Source of the DNA: Lycorma delicatula
Taxonomy: Eukaryota; Arthropoda; Insecta; Hemiptera; Fulgoridae
DNA: 64,000 bases
Reading direction: 5' to 3'
NCBI RefSeq assembly: GCF_047948215.1
Contig: NC_134463.1
Span: forward strand, 53,441,201-53,505,200
The position numbers and the translations under genes were made by a program. The notes beneath the pieces were generated by a model, which saw only the letters and a list, made by a program, of their open reading frames with translations, was not told the DNA's origin and ran no database searches. Shown in pieces: positions 33,500 through 44,371 of the stretch (positions are counted from its first letter, which is position 1; each line of letters opens with the position of its first letter).

Positions 33500-35020
33500 T
33501 AACTACGCAGATGCAACAATATTTTCACTAAACGGATTCAATACCTATCTCTTCGAGAAATCATTTTCATCTTCCGAGAAATACTCTGCCAACTGAATGT
33601 TTAGCTCTTACAAATACATATTCATGCTATCCAAACTGTGGCGAATAATAGTGTCTTTATCCAAATTTTTTTGAATTAATTTGGAAGTAAATGAAAATAT
33701 ATCAAAATTTTTTCTTTGAAGCGATAAATTCAGATATCAAGCTTCCTAATGTAAGCATGAACTTTGTCTGTAGTTAATAAATTGTTTTTGTCACGTCCCT
33801 GTAAATTCACATTCAAGTCGTTTAAATGCGAAAATAGATCAGCTAAGAAAATTAACAACATATTCTCAATATTCTGTAACAAAATTGAGAATGACAGTTG
33901 TTTATTCTGGAAAAATATTTTTAATTCATCTCGCAATTCCAGTAACCTGGTCACCACTTTCCCCCGCGATAACGCGATAATCATCTGACTATGGAAGAGA
34001 TTTTTTCTTTTCGTCCTTTTCATCGTATAGTTTAGCAAACAGCCTATTCTGTAAAGGTCGACCTTTAATAAAATTAACCATTTTTACAGGTTTACAAAGA
34101 ATTCGTTTGAGATTTTCGGTATACTTTCTGTGGTAAGTTCATGCCAATGGCCATATCACATTAAATACACCGGTTCTTGTTTGATCACCGAAGTTAAGCA
34201 ATGTCGGGCGTGGTTAGTACTTAGATGTTGACCGCTTGTGGTAAGTGCATGTCTGAATGAAGCAGTGCGTCCATTCCGCCCTTCGTATAAGACTATCTTT
34301 TAATTTATTCAGAAATCCAATGTTATTTTTTATTATCTCGTTTGTCCCATCGCTACATATTGAAATAAATTTTGTTTAATCTATGTTATAGCTTCATAAA
34401 AAAACATCAAAAAGATGTTCCTGTTGCATAGCTAGGTATTGATTTGCAAAACAACATATTTTCTTTGATTGATCAGCCCCTATCGCATTCATATCTCATA
34501 AAACTTGAGAACTGAAAAATGATTCATCAAATTGAATACTAAAAAATTCACTTAAACTCACTTGCTGAATTATCTGATCGCGAATATCGGCAGTTATGTC
34601 ATCGATTCGCCTTGTTACTGTGTCGTTAGAAACTGGAATCTTTTTCAATTTTTTTGCTTCTTCCATGCCTATTAAACCAACCCTATCAATTGCAGCAGGA
34701 AATATGAGGTTTTCTGCGATTTTATGGGGTCCGAATATCTTAGCTACTCTTAATGCTACGAGATAAGATAATTCAAGTGTACTTTTATGACAATGGTTTG
34801 ATTTACAAATAGAAGCTTGTTGATTTCTCAATATATGTAATTTTTTCGAAAAATTCCAAGGGTTTGCTTTTATGATCCAGATGTGTAATTTCCAAATGTC
34901 GAATTAATTTTCATGACTATGCTTTCATCAGAGAGGAATTATACTCTTGTCTTTTTTACCAATTAATTCACTAGATGTAGGTAGCTCAGTTTGTTTTTTC
35001 ACAAATTTATCCATTTTGTA
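33500..35020 (-). pseudogene. hAT transposase of the ZBED5/FAM200-like group, broken
   Basis: Minus-strand order: MDKFVKKQTELPTSSELIGK near 35015, a BED-finger remnant with IRHLEITHLDHKSKPLEFF, then a frame at 34496-34831 reading LSYLVALRVAKIFGPHKIAE, LKKIPVSNDTVTRRIDDITA and FFSIQFDES (the start of the catalytic fold, with the DES motif). Then comes the 5S-like insertion, then a frame at 33730-34038 with LSRGKVVTRLLELRDELKIF and LADLFSHLNDLNVNLQGRDK. The middle catalytic portion is missing or scrambled, with many stops. This architecture is well known in domesticated and free hAT elements, but this copy is dead. Confidence 0.82.
34129..34251 (+). rRNA. 5S rRNA-derived retropseudogene, 3'-truncated, with 15-bp TSD
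   Basis: From GCCAATGGCCATATCACATT through CACCGAAGTTAAGCAATGTC and TGGTTAGTACTTAGATG to GACCGCTTG it follows eukaryotic 5S rRNA for about 95 nt and lacks the last 20 or so. The internal promoter A-box and C-box regions are well kept. It is flanked by TGTGGTAAGTTCATG (34129-34143) and TGTGGTAAGTGCATG (34237-34251), a 15-bp duplication with one mismatch. It interrupts the hAT transposase and is therefore younger. It is not a functional rRNA gene. Confidence 0.87.
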
Positions 35021-35436
35021 TAAAAAAACAAAAAAAAAAACAGTTACATCATTTGACCGCACACTTAAAAACCATAACCTCAATTATTATTATTTCCAGT
35101 GAAACTACGCTTTTAAAAACTTAAAAAAGGCGCTAGACGCACTCTTTGTATTCGAAACTAAACTGACATTCTACAACCCTTTCCGACTCTTTTATACTGC
35201 TGAGACCACAAAGTGTTCAAGCATATCATTTGCATATTCGAACATGACGTTCTCACAACAAATATTATGCAAGCAGATCAAATTACAAGAGCGCGCACAC
35301 ATCCAGTTGGAACCTGTAAATTGCTCATGTTTGTACACTTCGTACATACATGTTCACTCCTGTCGCTATCAACGCAACTGAACGCAGTTTTAACTAGGTT
35401 TCATTGGGTTAAAGTGTCGCGAAATATTCACTATAT

Positions 35437-35458
35437 ATATGTGTGTGTGTGTGTGTGT
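35437..35458. repeat. (GT)n microsatellite
   Basis: A short ATATATGTGTGTGTGTGTGT tract. Confidence 0.9.
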
Positions 35459-35513
35459 TTGTTTTTTTTTCACTTTTTGGGTTTCGTGAAACTAAAAAGG
35501 TAAAGAATCACTG

Positions 35514-35874
35514 GTCTAATGGTTAAACTCATTATCGCAAAATCATATGATTTTCGAAGTCGAGAGTTCTAACGTCCATACCCTTATAAAGGCAGTTGTT
35601 TTTATATGGATTTGAATGCTAGACTGTGGATACCGGTGGTAATTTGATGGTTGCGTTTCAATTAACCACACATCTCAGGAGTATTGAACTGCCTGTTCTA
35701 TATAATGTTCAATACCTGAGTATTGAACATCTCAGGAGTGGTTGAACTGAGTCTGTTCCAGACTACCTGTTTACCGGTTCATTTACACTTACATTACATT
35801 ATATATGCAGCTACATCACACCTGGCAAGCCATAATGGTAATTGCCTATAACACACACACACACACACACACAC
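35514..35874 (+). mobile_element. SINE-C-like copy with variant tail, missing its 5' end
   Basis: Starts inside the head at GTCTAATGGTTAAACTC, because the hAT end lies directly upstream. The palindromic core is AAAATCATATGATTTT. The central domain is present (GCTAGACTGTGGATACCGG, TTTCAATTAACCACACATCT). A local duplication around 35685-35750 repeats ATCTCAGGAGT and ATTGAAC pieces. The tail (TTACCGGTTCATTTACACTT, CCTGGCAAGCCATAATGGTA) ends in a (CA)n run at 35851-35873. Confidence 0.75.
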
Positions 35875-37530
35875 CCAGCCCCGGAAGTAGCTGGAAAAAT
35901 GGTAGGAGAAATATATATGTTACATTTGAAGTTGTATAAAATTATTTATTTTAGTATATATTACATATAATAGTTTATACACTTAAATGTAAAAATTTAT
36001 GTATAAATATAAGAAGTATTTAAAATAATGCCATTTATATTAATAACAAGTCTATATGCTTAGGTAACGGATTTATGTAACGGTTTACTGTATTTAAACT
36101 GTTCAAATATGTAGTTCAAAATAAAAAAAAGTATCAGTAAAAATATTTAATGAACTCTATTTCAAATTATGTAGACCAATAAAAAAAAAAATCATAATAA
36201 TAATAAAACAAGGGTGTACAAATCATCTTTTATATTTGCATACATTTTTATAAACTATTTCTATGTAATTAAAATGAAAACAGATTACTGAATAGGATTA
36301 ATTTGTTTTTAATAATTATTTTACAATCAGGAATAGGAAATTTTAATAGTATTTTTATGTGGCTATTTTTTCAATAACAATTAAGTTTATTATTACAGTA
36401 CATTTTAATGTTTATGTTCATATTTTAATATTTTTATTTTACGTAACTGTAAAATTATTAATAAAACGTCAATTATTATCGAGAACAGAACAGATGAAGA
36501 TTAAAAAATAATGAAGATAAATATTTTGGAATGCAACATTAATAGTTTAATAGACTACATTGTAATATATTATTTGTTTAGATAAAATTAATCACAATGC
36601 TGTTCCTTTATAGTTATCTATACTTACTTTAAGAAAGTTTCTTTTCTAGAATTTATTAATTTACAAAAGGTTTTATCTCTATTTTACTAACTTATTTAAG
36701 AGTTTGTAAAAACGTTTTGAACTAGAAGTTTTAAAATAAAATTTAAAATTAAAAACAATTTATCAGTAGAAATACAAGAGATTATTTTTTAGATTTTAAA
36801 AATAAAATACATTGAATCCGATTACAATTAATTTAAATTATTTTATAAGACTTTGCAGAGAATACTATCCAACGACGATATTCCAAAGGAATTTAAAGAT
36901 TAATTAATTTAGATAAGTAATGCCATATTTTAATTAGCCATGCCTTATATTCTTACTCTTATGTGCTTTTTCTTATTGGATTTGTTAGTGGATCTAATGA
37001 GTCGAGTTCGATAATCAATCTGTTAGGTTTACGATTTATTTTATCCGTAATACATTACGATAAAATTCGTAAATTGAAAGTAATACAAAAATCATTTGTT
37101 TTACAGAATGGTACATTTTTTATTTTTTATGTGTCTAAAGCCGGAAAATCATCCATTCTTTTTCTTCAAAAGAAAAAGTTATTATTATTTAATATATATT
37201 TATTAGCATTAGAATTTCATAGAGAGAGAGAGAGAGAGAGAAGCATAATAATAATAACAATAATAGTATGTCTTCATTTGCTCACAAAAAAAAAAGCAAA
37301 AAGGAAATAAAATTATACTATTAGACAATACTCAAAGGTTGTTAGACTGACTCATGGATTATCGTTAACCCAATATTAAAAATAAAAAAAAAATTAATAA
37401 TTCTATTCTTGAATCAAATTGAATCGATAACTCTATGAATCTGCAAAATGTTCTAACTAAAATTCAGTATTAGCCATTTAAAATAGTCTTTTTAATTGTC
37501 TTTTGTATTTTTTTTTCTTGACAATATCAC
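35875..37530. other. AT-rich DNA with (GA)n at 37219-37241
   Basis: A 115-codon ORF at 36963-37310 crosses the GA repeat, has no motif and ends in a lysine run. I do not support it as a gene. Confidence 0.4.
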
Positions 37531-37650
37531 CACATAAGCTTGAAGCTTGTGCGGTGTGGGATTTGAGAAATTTTGTACCGTGTGTAAAAATGTCATGCCT
37601 GACCAGGATTCGAACCCGGGACTTCAGGATGAAAGGTAGAGACGCAACCA
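37531..37650 (-). mobile_element. SINE-A copy (second tail type), antisense
   Basis: Inverse reading: GTCTCTACCTTTCATCCTGA, B box CCGGGTTCGAATCCTGG, GTCAGGCATGACATTTTTAC, then CCGCACAAGCTTCAAGCTTA. The head is truncated at its 5' end. Confidence 0.72.
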
Positions 37651-37719
37651 AAAAATAATATTTCATATTTCATATTTAATATATTATTATTTTTTTATTA
37701 TTTTTTTATTACTTTTAAG

Positions 37720-38015
37720 ACCATAATAGATCACTTTAGTTCATTTTTTTGGCAAGTTCTTTCTTTTTTTGCTGATTTGTTGCTTTTCAGCTTTTATTTT
37801 TGCCAGTAATTTCTAAGGGTTTCAGATCTTCTTGCCCTTTCTTGTTCAAAGTACACCCGGCTATTGTTTTCTTGGGTTTTGATAGGAATCTTTTTCTTTA
37901 ATTTTTAATTTCTCATAGGTTTTCATGGGTTATGTCTCTAATTCCTCCATGTCTTTCTGTACTTGGTATAACCAGTTCGGTCTGCTTTCCTTGTTCCAGA
38001 AAAGTTCGATTATCC
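37720..38015 (-). pseudogene. LINE-Y C-terminal fragment
   Basis: Minus strand: WLYQVQKDMEELET-like text, then linker, then QERARRSETLRNYWQK, equivalent to the R-S-E-x-M-K-x-Y-W tail of the copy at 29030. A stop follows immediately. Decayed, with frame shifts. Confidence 0.58.
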
Positions 38016-38137
38016 GTCTGATAAGTATAATATAAAATATATTATTTTATATTATATCTAAAAATTTATATATATTCATTTTTATTATTTTTTAAACTAT
38101 TTATTAATTTATTTATTTGTTTTCAAGGTTTTCAGAT

Positions 38138-38577
38138 GATTTTTTGTTTACGAGACCCCATTGGCCAATGGTTGGTGTCATCAAAAAACTTTACTTATAT
38201 AGGTTTTAGGTTCTTATCCAAAGAATAGTAGGAACTTTAAAGGAATTCGGTATTTTACTTAAGAGGAAAGTTATAGCGATATTTATTTTTCGAAAAAGTC
38301 CTCTCATTTCCACACCCATGGTCGGATTTTTCCCATTAATTAAATCGACCGAGATTTTGGCTCGTCATATTTTATATATAAATTTGAAAGTTTTTGGCGG
38401 AAAATTACGACAGTTATCGTGTCCACAAGAAAGTGAAACATATATGTATATATAATTTTGAACTACGGTGATTTTGGGATCTGGGGGTTGTGAAACGCAA
38501 AGATATATCGAAATTTTCCCTAAGTCGAATCATGGTACACATTACAATAGGTAGCTTTCTTATGAAATCTGCCTAAA
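38138..38577 (+). repeat. Repeat Q copy 1
   Basis: Runs parallel to 48508-48959: GGCCAATGGTTGGTGTCATC, AAAAAACTTTACTTATATAG, TCGACCGAGATTTTGG, GTGTCCACAAGAAAGTGAAA and TCGAAATTTTCCCTAAGTCG. About 85% alike by eye, no ORF, class unknown. A SINE-C begins just beyond its end. Confidence 0.75.
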
Positions 38578-38584
38578 AAAAATC

Positions 38585-39040
38585 CCCACCAGGTTGGTCT
38601 AATGGTAAACTCGTCGTCGTAAATCAGCTGATTTCGAAGTCAAAGTTCTCAGGTTAAATTCTAATAAAAGTTATTACCTTTATTCGGATTTGAATACTAG
38701 ATCGTGGTTACCAGTGTTCTTTAGTGGTTGGGTTTCAATTAATCCAACCCTCTCAAGCAATTTTTATGGTTTTCTTTCATATGTACTCCTTTCTCCGTGT
38801 GTTTTGGGAGTACTTCATATCTATTACAGTATTGAGTATCTACTATTGAGTTTATGATTTATTGTAAGTATTTCTGACTGAAAAATTTGATTGTATCACG
38901 TATTTCATTGTATTTCACGTCTCAGGAATAGTCGACCTGGGTTTGTTCAAGACTACAAATTTACCGGTACAGTTACATTACATTGTTAAGTCGCTAATTA
39001 CTTTAATTTTTGATGCGATTTTAAATAAAAGTATTAAAAA
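38585..39040 (+). mobile_element. SINE-C copy, interrupted
   Basis: Head CCCACCAGGTTGGTCTAATG, palindromic core AAATCAGCTGATTT, central domain to TTTCAATTAA (38742), then 173 bp of foreign DNA. The SINE resumes at CACGTCTCAGGAATAGTCGA (38916) and finishes with tail C (TTACCGGTACAGTTACATTA, AAGTCGCTAATTACTTTA). The interruption is younger than the SINE. Confidence 0.85.
38743..38915. mobile_element. Unclassified 173-bp insert within SINE-C
   Basis: Contains TTTCTTTCATATGTACTCCT, TTCTCCGTGTGTTTTGGGAG and TACAGTATTGAGTATCTACT, which recur in slightly different form at 39383-39460. No terminal repeats were resolved. Confidence 0.55.
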
Positions 39041-39359
39041 AACAATTAAAAAAGAAATTAATTTCAGAAAACTGCACAAAAAAAGAATTCTTAGTAATTG
39101 GTTGATAGTTAATTTTTTTTTTAATTTGGTAAATTTTAATTATTTGGTTTTTTAATTTTGTCGAATTTTAAAAGTCAAAATTTAAAGAAAATATATTTGA
39201 ATTATTTTCATTATACATTAATAAACGCTGAGTTCGCTCAGTCTTATCGAACGAATCAGTATCTCTTTAATGTTTACATATCAGTCGTGTAATTGTTAAA
39301 CTAATCCAGAGAGTGTAAAAAACCTTTGAATCTTCTAACCGTTTCATTGTTGTCAAGAA

Positions 39360-39465
39360 GGTTTACACCTTCTCAATTTTTATTGATTTCTTTCATGTGT
39401 ATTCCTTTCTCCGTGTATTTTGGGAATACTTCATACCTTTTACAGTATTGAGAATCTACTTTCAC
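39360..39465. repeat. Second copy of the SINE-C insert sequence
   Basis: TTTCTTTCATGTGTATTCCT, TTCTCCGTGTATTTTGGGAA and TACAGTATTGAGAATCTACT parallel 38770-38845. It shows that the insert is a repeated sequence. Confidence 0.6.
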
Positions 39466-40635
39466 ACGTCCATATATAAATAATTTTTATTTTAATAAAA
39501 ATCTTTTCCTTTCTATTTAAATATAAAATAAATAATTAGTGTTAATAAACATTGTTAAATAAAATAAATTCTTAATTATTCAAGAATAACAAGCGTACCA
39601 ATTACTTAAAAACTGCTCAATGTTAAATTACTTAAGAACGTCAAGTTGACTTAGGAAAATGTGAAATGACACGATTTCCGGTTGTTTTTTTCAATGATCT
39701 TAATATATTGTTACATATCAGCATGAATGACAGATGGTATGGTGTGCAGCTTTTTAAGTGATATTTTCATTCTTTATACCATAGTAGGACTGCATTTATA
39801 TTGGGATCCACTCGTTAAGCAATTTCAATGCTCTGGGATATAATCGAGCAGAGCATTTGTTTACATCTGTTTGAAACGTATGTGGAATGGATATTTCTAA
39901 GAAAACGTTGGTAGGGAAAAAGAGTTAGAAGAAAGAAATTAAAACCGATAAGGAGAATCAAGAATCAGTGACGTGAAGGACCTGCCATCCAGTAGAACAT
40001 ATTGACGATGAAGACTATATTAAGATAGAAATCATTAAAATTTTCTTCTTTTTGGTATTACTCAAATCTGTTTTCATTTAATTTTATAACCTTTTCAAAC
40101 GTTAATTTTTAAAACATTTCCTTTTTTAGTAATGTTAAACTGTGTAGCCGTAGGCCGATAATCAATATTTTCTACAGATAATGTTGTAAATAATATAGAT
40201 AAATATATATTGATATATTTTTTCTATTTCTTTTAATTTTATACCTTTTATAGTGAAAAATAAAAATAAACATGGGTTATATGTTATAGTATTGACAGTG
40301 TGATTTGTACGTGGTAATACGCAGTTCCTAATAGAAATAAATAAGAACCATATGTTTAAATACTGTAAAGGTAAGCTACTTGTATAGGTTAGCTACTGAC
40401 TACAAGACTTTCTAGAAGTAATAAATAAGTTATATTGGTTGTAGGATACCAGATGCTTTCTATTGGTTAAAAGTTAGTTTTATATATATGTGTTATAAGT
40501 AATTATCTATGTTTTTAACATAAGTTGTGTTAAATAGTTATAACGTATAACTTAATAGTTATAACTTTGTAGAAAAGGAAAAAATAGTTAATGATTTTTT
40601 TTTTTTAAATAAATTTTAATTACTTATTTATTTTT
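39466..40635. other. AT-rich DNA, nothing recognised
   Basis: No repeat partner or ORF of interest. Confidence 0.35.
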
Positions 40636-41626
40636 ACATCCTTGTACGAAGTAAAGGAAATATTGTGATCGCAAAAAAATTTTGGTTTTCAGTTTTCAAC
40701 AAAAATATCCATTTTGACCATCCCTGAATCCATTTTGACCAATATCGGCGTGACGTCTGTACGTACGGTTGTATGTACCTACATACGTACGTATTTATCT
40801 CGTATAACTCAAAAAAGAATTAGCCGTAGGATTTTGAAATTTTGAATTTAGGACTGTGGTAACATCTAGTTGTACGCCTTCCCTTTAGATTGCAATCGAC
40901 TGAACCAAAAGTGTCCAAAAAAGCCCAAAATCCAAAACATTTGAATTTTCGACTTTTTCATAACTGCAGTAATGAGCTCTCATTGAGAGCTTTTCAACAA
41001 TATATCATAAGTGGTATTTTCATTGGTTCCAGAGTTATAGCCAAATAAAAGGTTAATTAATGAAATATTTGAATCTTACAAAGGTAACCCACCGGGTTGG
41101 TCTAGTGGTGAACTCGTCTTCCCAAATCAGCTGATTTGGAAGTCAAGAGTTCTAGCGTTCAAGTCCTAGTAAAGCCAGCTATTTTTACACGGACTTGAAT
41201 ACTAGATCGTGGATACCGGTGTTCTTTGGTGGTTGGGTTTCAATTAACTACACATCTCAGGTATGGTCGAACTGAGAATGTACAAGACTGCACTTCATTC
41301 ACACTCATACATATCATCCTCATTCATCCTCTGAAGTATTATCTAAACGGTAGTTACCAGAGGCTAAACAGGAAAAAGAAAAGGATCTTACAAAGGTAAG
41401 TACAACGGTTAGAATCCGACTTATTATTTCCTTTTTTTTCAACTTCCTTTTTTTAATTTAAATATATTGATTTATTAATTGTTATTAACCTCTGATTGTA
41501 GAAAAAAAACTTTTACGATAAATAATAATTCAATAGTAACAAAAAAAAAAAAAAAAAACAACAAAAAAACAATGTTATAAAATATATAAAAAATAAATGT
41601 AATTTAATAGGTGTACAAGGAAGTTA
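40636..41626 (+). mobile_element. Repeat M copy split by a SINE-B
   Basis: Starts at the hairpin terminus TCCTTGTACGAAGTAAAGGA and reads in sense through GTTTTCAACAAAAATATCC, GACGTCTGTACGTACGGTTG and ATTGAATCTTACAAAGGTAA-type text. Interrupted at 41088 by a SINE-B, it resumes after 41384 and ends ATAGGTGTACAAGGAAGT. Without the SINE it is about 680 bp. Confidence 0.85.
41073..41399 (+). mobile_element. SINE-B copy with perfect 15-bp TSD
   Basis: ATCTTACAAAGGTAA occurs at 41073-41087 and 41385-41399. The body is nearly identical to the copy at 24305, with the full palindrome CCAAATCAGCTGATTTGG and tail 1 (CTCTGAAGTATTATCTAAAC, GAGGCTAAACAGGAAAAAGA). It is one of the two youngest SINE insertions here. 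Confidence 0.96.
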
Positions 41627-42091
41627 TGTAGTGTGTGTCCACATCAAATTTTTTTAAGAACGTATAAGAGTATAGAATGATTTTAATTTAACCTACTTTT
41701 ACATTTTTAGTCTCCAAATAAAATAAACCTTCTTAAAATAATATTTATTATTTATTTTTTTAGTTAAAATAAAACTACTGTTTAAGATTAGTTTTAGTAT
41801 CGAATATACATACACAGAAAACAGACTTACCTGAGTGTTTTCCACGTGTGAGAGTGGTGTTACAAAACTAATGTTAAATGTATTACCAATATAAAATCGT
41901 AATATCATCCTAGTTACCGAGATAACATATAAAAAATTATATAATATTAAATAACACGTGAAAGTATTAATAAAATTATATATATAGTAACAAATAAATG
42001 AAATATCTTTTAACTGGCCCAATAAAAACCGCTGTAAAAAATTAAAAAATAGTTTTTATTTTTAATTTTTACTTTATAAATTTTTTTTTTT
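41627..42091. other. No identified feature
   Basis: A 107-codon minus-strand ORF at 41699-42022 is AT-biased, hydrophobic and motif-free. I treat it as chance. Confidence 0.35.
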
Positions 42092-42211
42092 GTTTAACCT
42101 CCGTCCGCAGTCAAGCAATTTTTTCTACATAGGATGAGGTGAGTGATTTGTAACGTGTGTGAAAAATGCAATGCCCGGCCGAGACACTACCAAACTCGCC
42201 TCGGAGGCCGG
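42092..42211 (-). mobile_element. SINE-A copy (tail 1), antisense, B box deleted
   Basis: Inverse reading runs from GGCCTCCGAGGCGAGTTTGG and GTAGTGTCTCGGCC directly to GGGCATTGCATTTTTCACAC. About 30 nt including the B box are missing compared with the other copies. The tail GTTTAACCTCCG end is kept. Confidence 0.75.
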
Positions 42212-42327
42212 CTTGCTTTATAAAGCTGAGAAAAATTAAGATCTACTAGAAAATCTAGAAAAGAATTAAATGAAAATTATAAGAAACATTTTAGGTCTTA
42301 AAAGTTGAAAATGATCAGGTAAAATTA

Positions 42328-43068
42328 ATTCCAAATAACAAACTTATACTATAATTGAAAAACTGTGATGAAATATAATAAGGAAAAAATGAATTGTATT
42401 TTACTCCCACTTATTTAGAATTAATTGACTGAAATAAAGATTTGATTTCATCCAAAGTAAAAAAAAAAATAAAGGCAAATGGCTCACACATGTCCAAGTA
42501 TACCTAAAAAGAACTGAAGTTAACTGAAGAAATTAAAAAAAGAAGATAAATTTTAAAGAGATTATTAAAAGATAAAAATAAATGTTTTCAACAAGTGCCA
42601 AAACGCAAGAAGGACAGAGCTGGACTTTTTGAAGAACGAAGGAAAGAGGTATCAGAAACAATGAAGAGGTACTGGGCAGATAAAAAACAAAAAAAAGAAA
42701 CAATCGCAAACAAATGATATAATGTTTCCAAGGTGAATTCTTCGCGGGGAAAAAGTTGGAAACAAACTGAGGGTTAATGAGTTGTTCATAATTTTTTTAT
42801 TAGACGCCAAATATAAAAACCAAAAAATTAAATAAAATCTGAGTAATATTAATTTCATTTGTAATTTTTTTTTTTAATTAAAAAAATCCTATTTATTTAA
42901 ACATTTTTTCGTTTATTTTTATTTTTTTTACTTATCTAAGAATAAAAAAATCAGGAAACGTAATACGAGAAAGATAAAACAAAGAAAAAACGAAAACTGA
43001 TTATAATCTATTGAGCTTGAACCAGTGATTTCAGGAAAATATTTATACTCTTTTACTTAATAATTAAC
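42328..43068 (+). mobile_element. LINE-Y copy, 5'-truncated
   Basis: Parallel to 19092-19870 over its full length. The protein end reads KDKNKCFQQVPKRKKDRAGL, FEERRKEVSETMKRYW and KKETIANK plus TGA. This is the same start and end and nearly the same protein as the copy inside the mariner, so both derive from a closely related master. The shared 5' boundary at AATTCCAAAT is unusual for random truncation. Confidence 0.78.
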
Positions 43069-44371
43069 CTGAGTTTTCCTCTGAGTTTTCTTCAATTTTC
43101 GTATAAAAATACCTTGAATATCACATTAACGTAAAGATTGTATACCATTTCATTGCAATACTCCCAATATTAGGATTATTCATTCAATGATTAAAAATCC
43201 TTAAAAAATATTTTCAATTCGTCTATGTTGACAAATTAATTTTTTAAGAAGAATAATTCATTTATGTTATTTGGAAAAACAGCTAAACAACAGGGCCGTT
43301 ATATGATAGCTTATTAATTGAAAATTTATTTATTTATTTTTTTTTTAACAAGAGGCGTTTAGAAATAAAAATATAATATAAGAAAAACATAATACATACA
43401 GTATAAGAAAACATTTTCCAGTAAATATTAATATACAAAAAAGGTGGTTTTGTAAAACAAAAAAAATATATATATACACGTTTATTAAAAAAAATGATAA
43501 CATGTAAACTAAAGATGACTTCGATGTTTTTATTAAGATAAAAAACAAAAGTAATAAAGTAATGGGAGACAAAAGAGAAGTAATGAAATAAAATATGCTG
43601 CTAACAAGAGGCTTAATAAATATGAGCTATAATAAAATATAAGAAAAATGTAATACAGACATTAAAATATAATAAAATTATATTAAATAAAAAAATTAGA
43701 TATAGAACTACGAATTAGAAAACTGAAAAAAAAAACTTGAAAACAATTCAAGAAAATTAGTTAGTAACTTTGCAATTTTATTTCTTGAGCAATTTATATT
43801 AGTTCTTTGTCTCAGAAGTACTAGTAATTTATAGTCTAACAAAAGCTATGTAAAAGAAATATTAACAAAGAAAAATAATAGACAATATATGTTTAAAATA
43901 ACTATAAAATAAAACAACAATTTACTTCGTAAAGTAATTTAAATTTTAAAATTAAAGGATTTATTTTATTTGATTCAAACAATTCTCATATAAAATGGTA
44001 CAAAAAATTTGTAAAATGTTGAAAATTTTAAACCACCCATCCAGATTTGAGTTCAGTTTCGATTTATAAAAAAAAGCCTAATTTTTAAATATATTTATTT
44101 TTATTAAACCAATTTTTACGTAAATCTTTTCTAAAATAAAATATAGATTACAAATGATTCAATAATTTAAAAAAAATTAAGTATGCCGTTGAAGGAAAAA
44201 AGAGCACCAGAAGAAAATAAACAGAAGATGAAAAAAGGGTGAACTCCAAGAAAATTAAACAAATATAGAAAAGTATCAGAAAAAAATGATAATGGCCTGG
44301 CCCTTAGTAAGCTATTTTCTAATAAAAAAAACTTACTGGATTATTACTTTATTTTTTCTACTTTTTTAATG
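43069..44371. other. AT-rich DNA, nothing recognised
   Basis: Repetitive AATATAATA-like text at 43360-43700 but no clear unit. Confidence 0.35.

Larger units (their letters stand above)
33490..35513 (-). mobile_element. hAT-superfamily element, decayed
   Basis: The right boundary is visible: AAAGGTAAAGAATCACTG at the end, inverse CAGTGATTCTTTACC, which matches the CAGTGGTTCTCAACC-type ends of ZBED/FAM200-related hAT elements. The left terminal repeat is not found, so that end is only where coding similarity fades. The 8 bases after the right end are GTCTAATG, part of a SINE head. Confidence 0.7.

Noticed and set aside
34143..34245. Functional 5S rRNA gene
   Set aside because: It lacks the 3' end of 5S, is flanked by a target duplication and lies inside a transposase, so it is a retropseudogene.
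36963..37310. 115-codon ORF
   Set aside because: AT-driven composition, runs through a GA microsatellite, no motif and no splice context.
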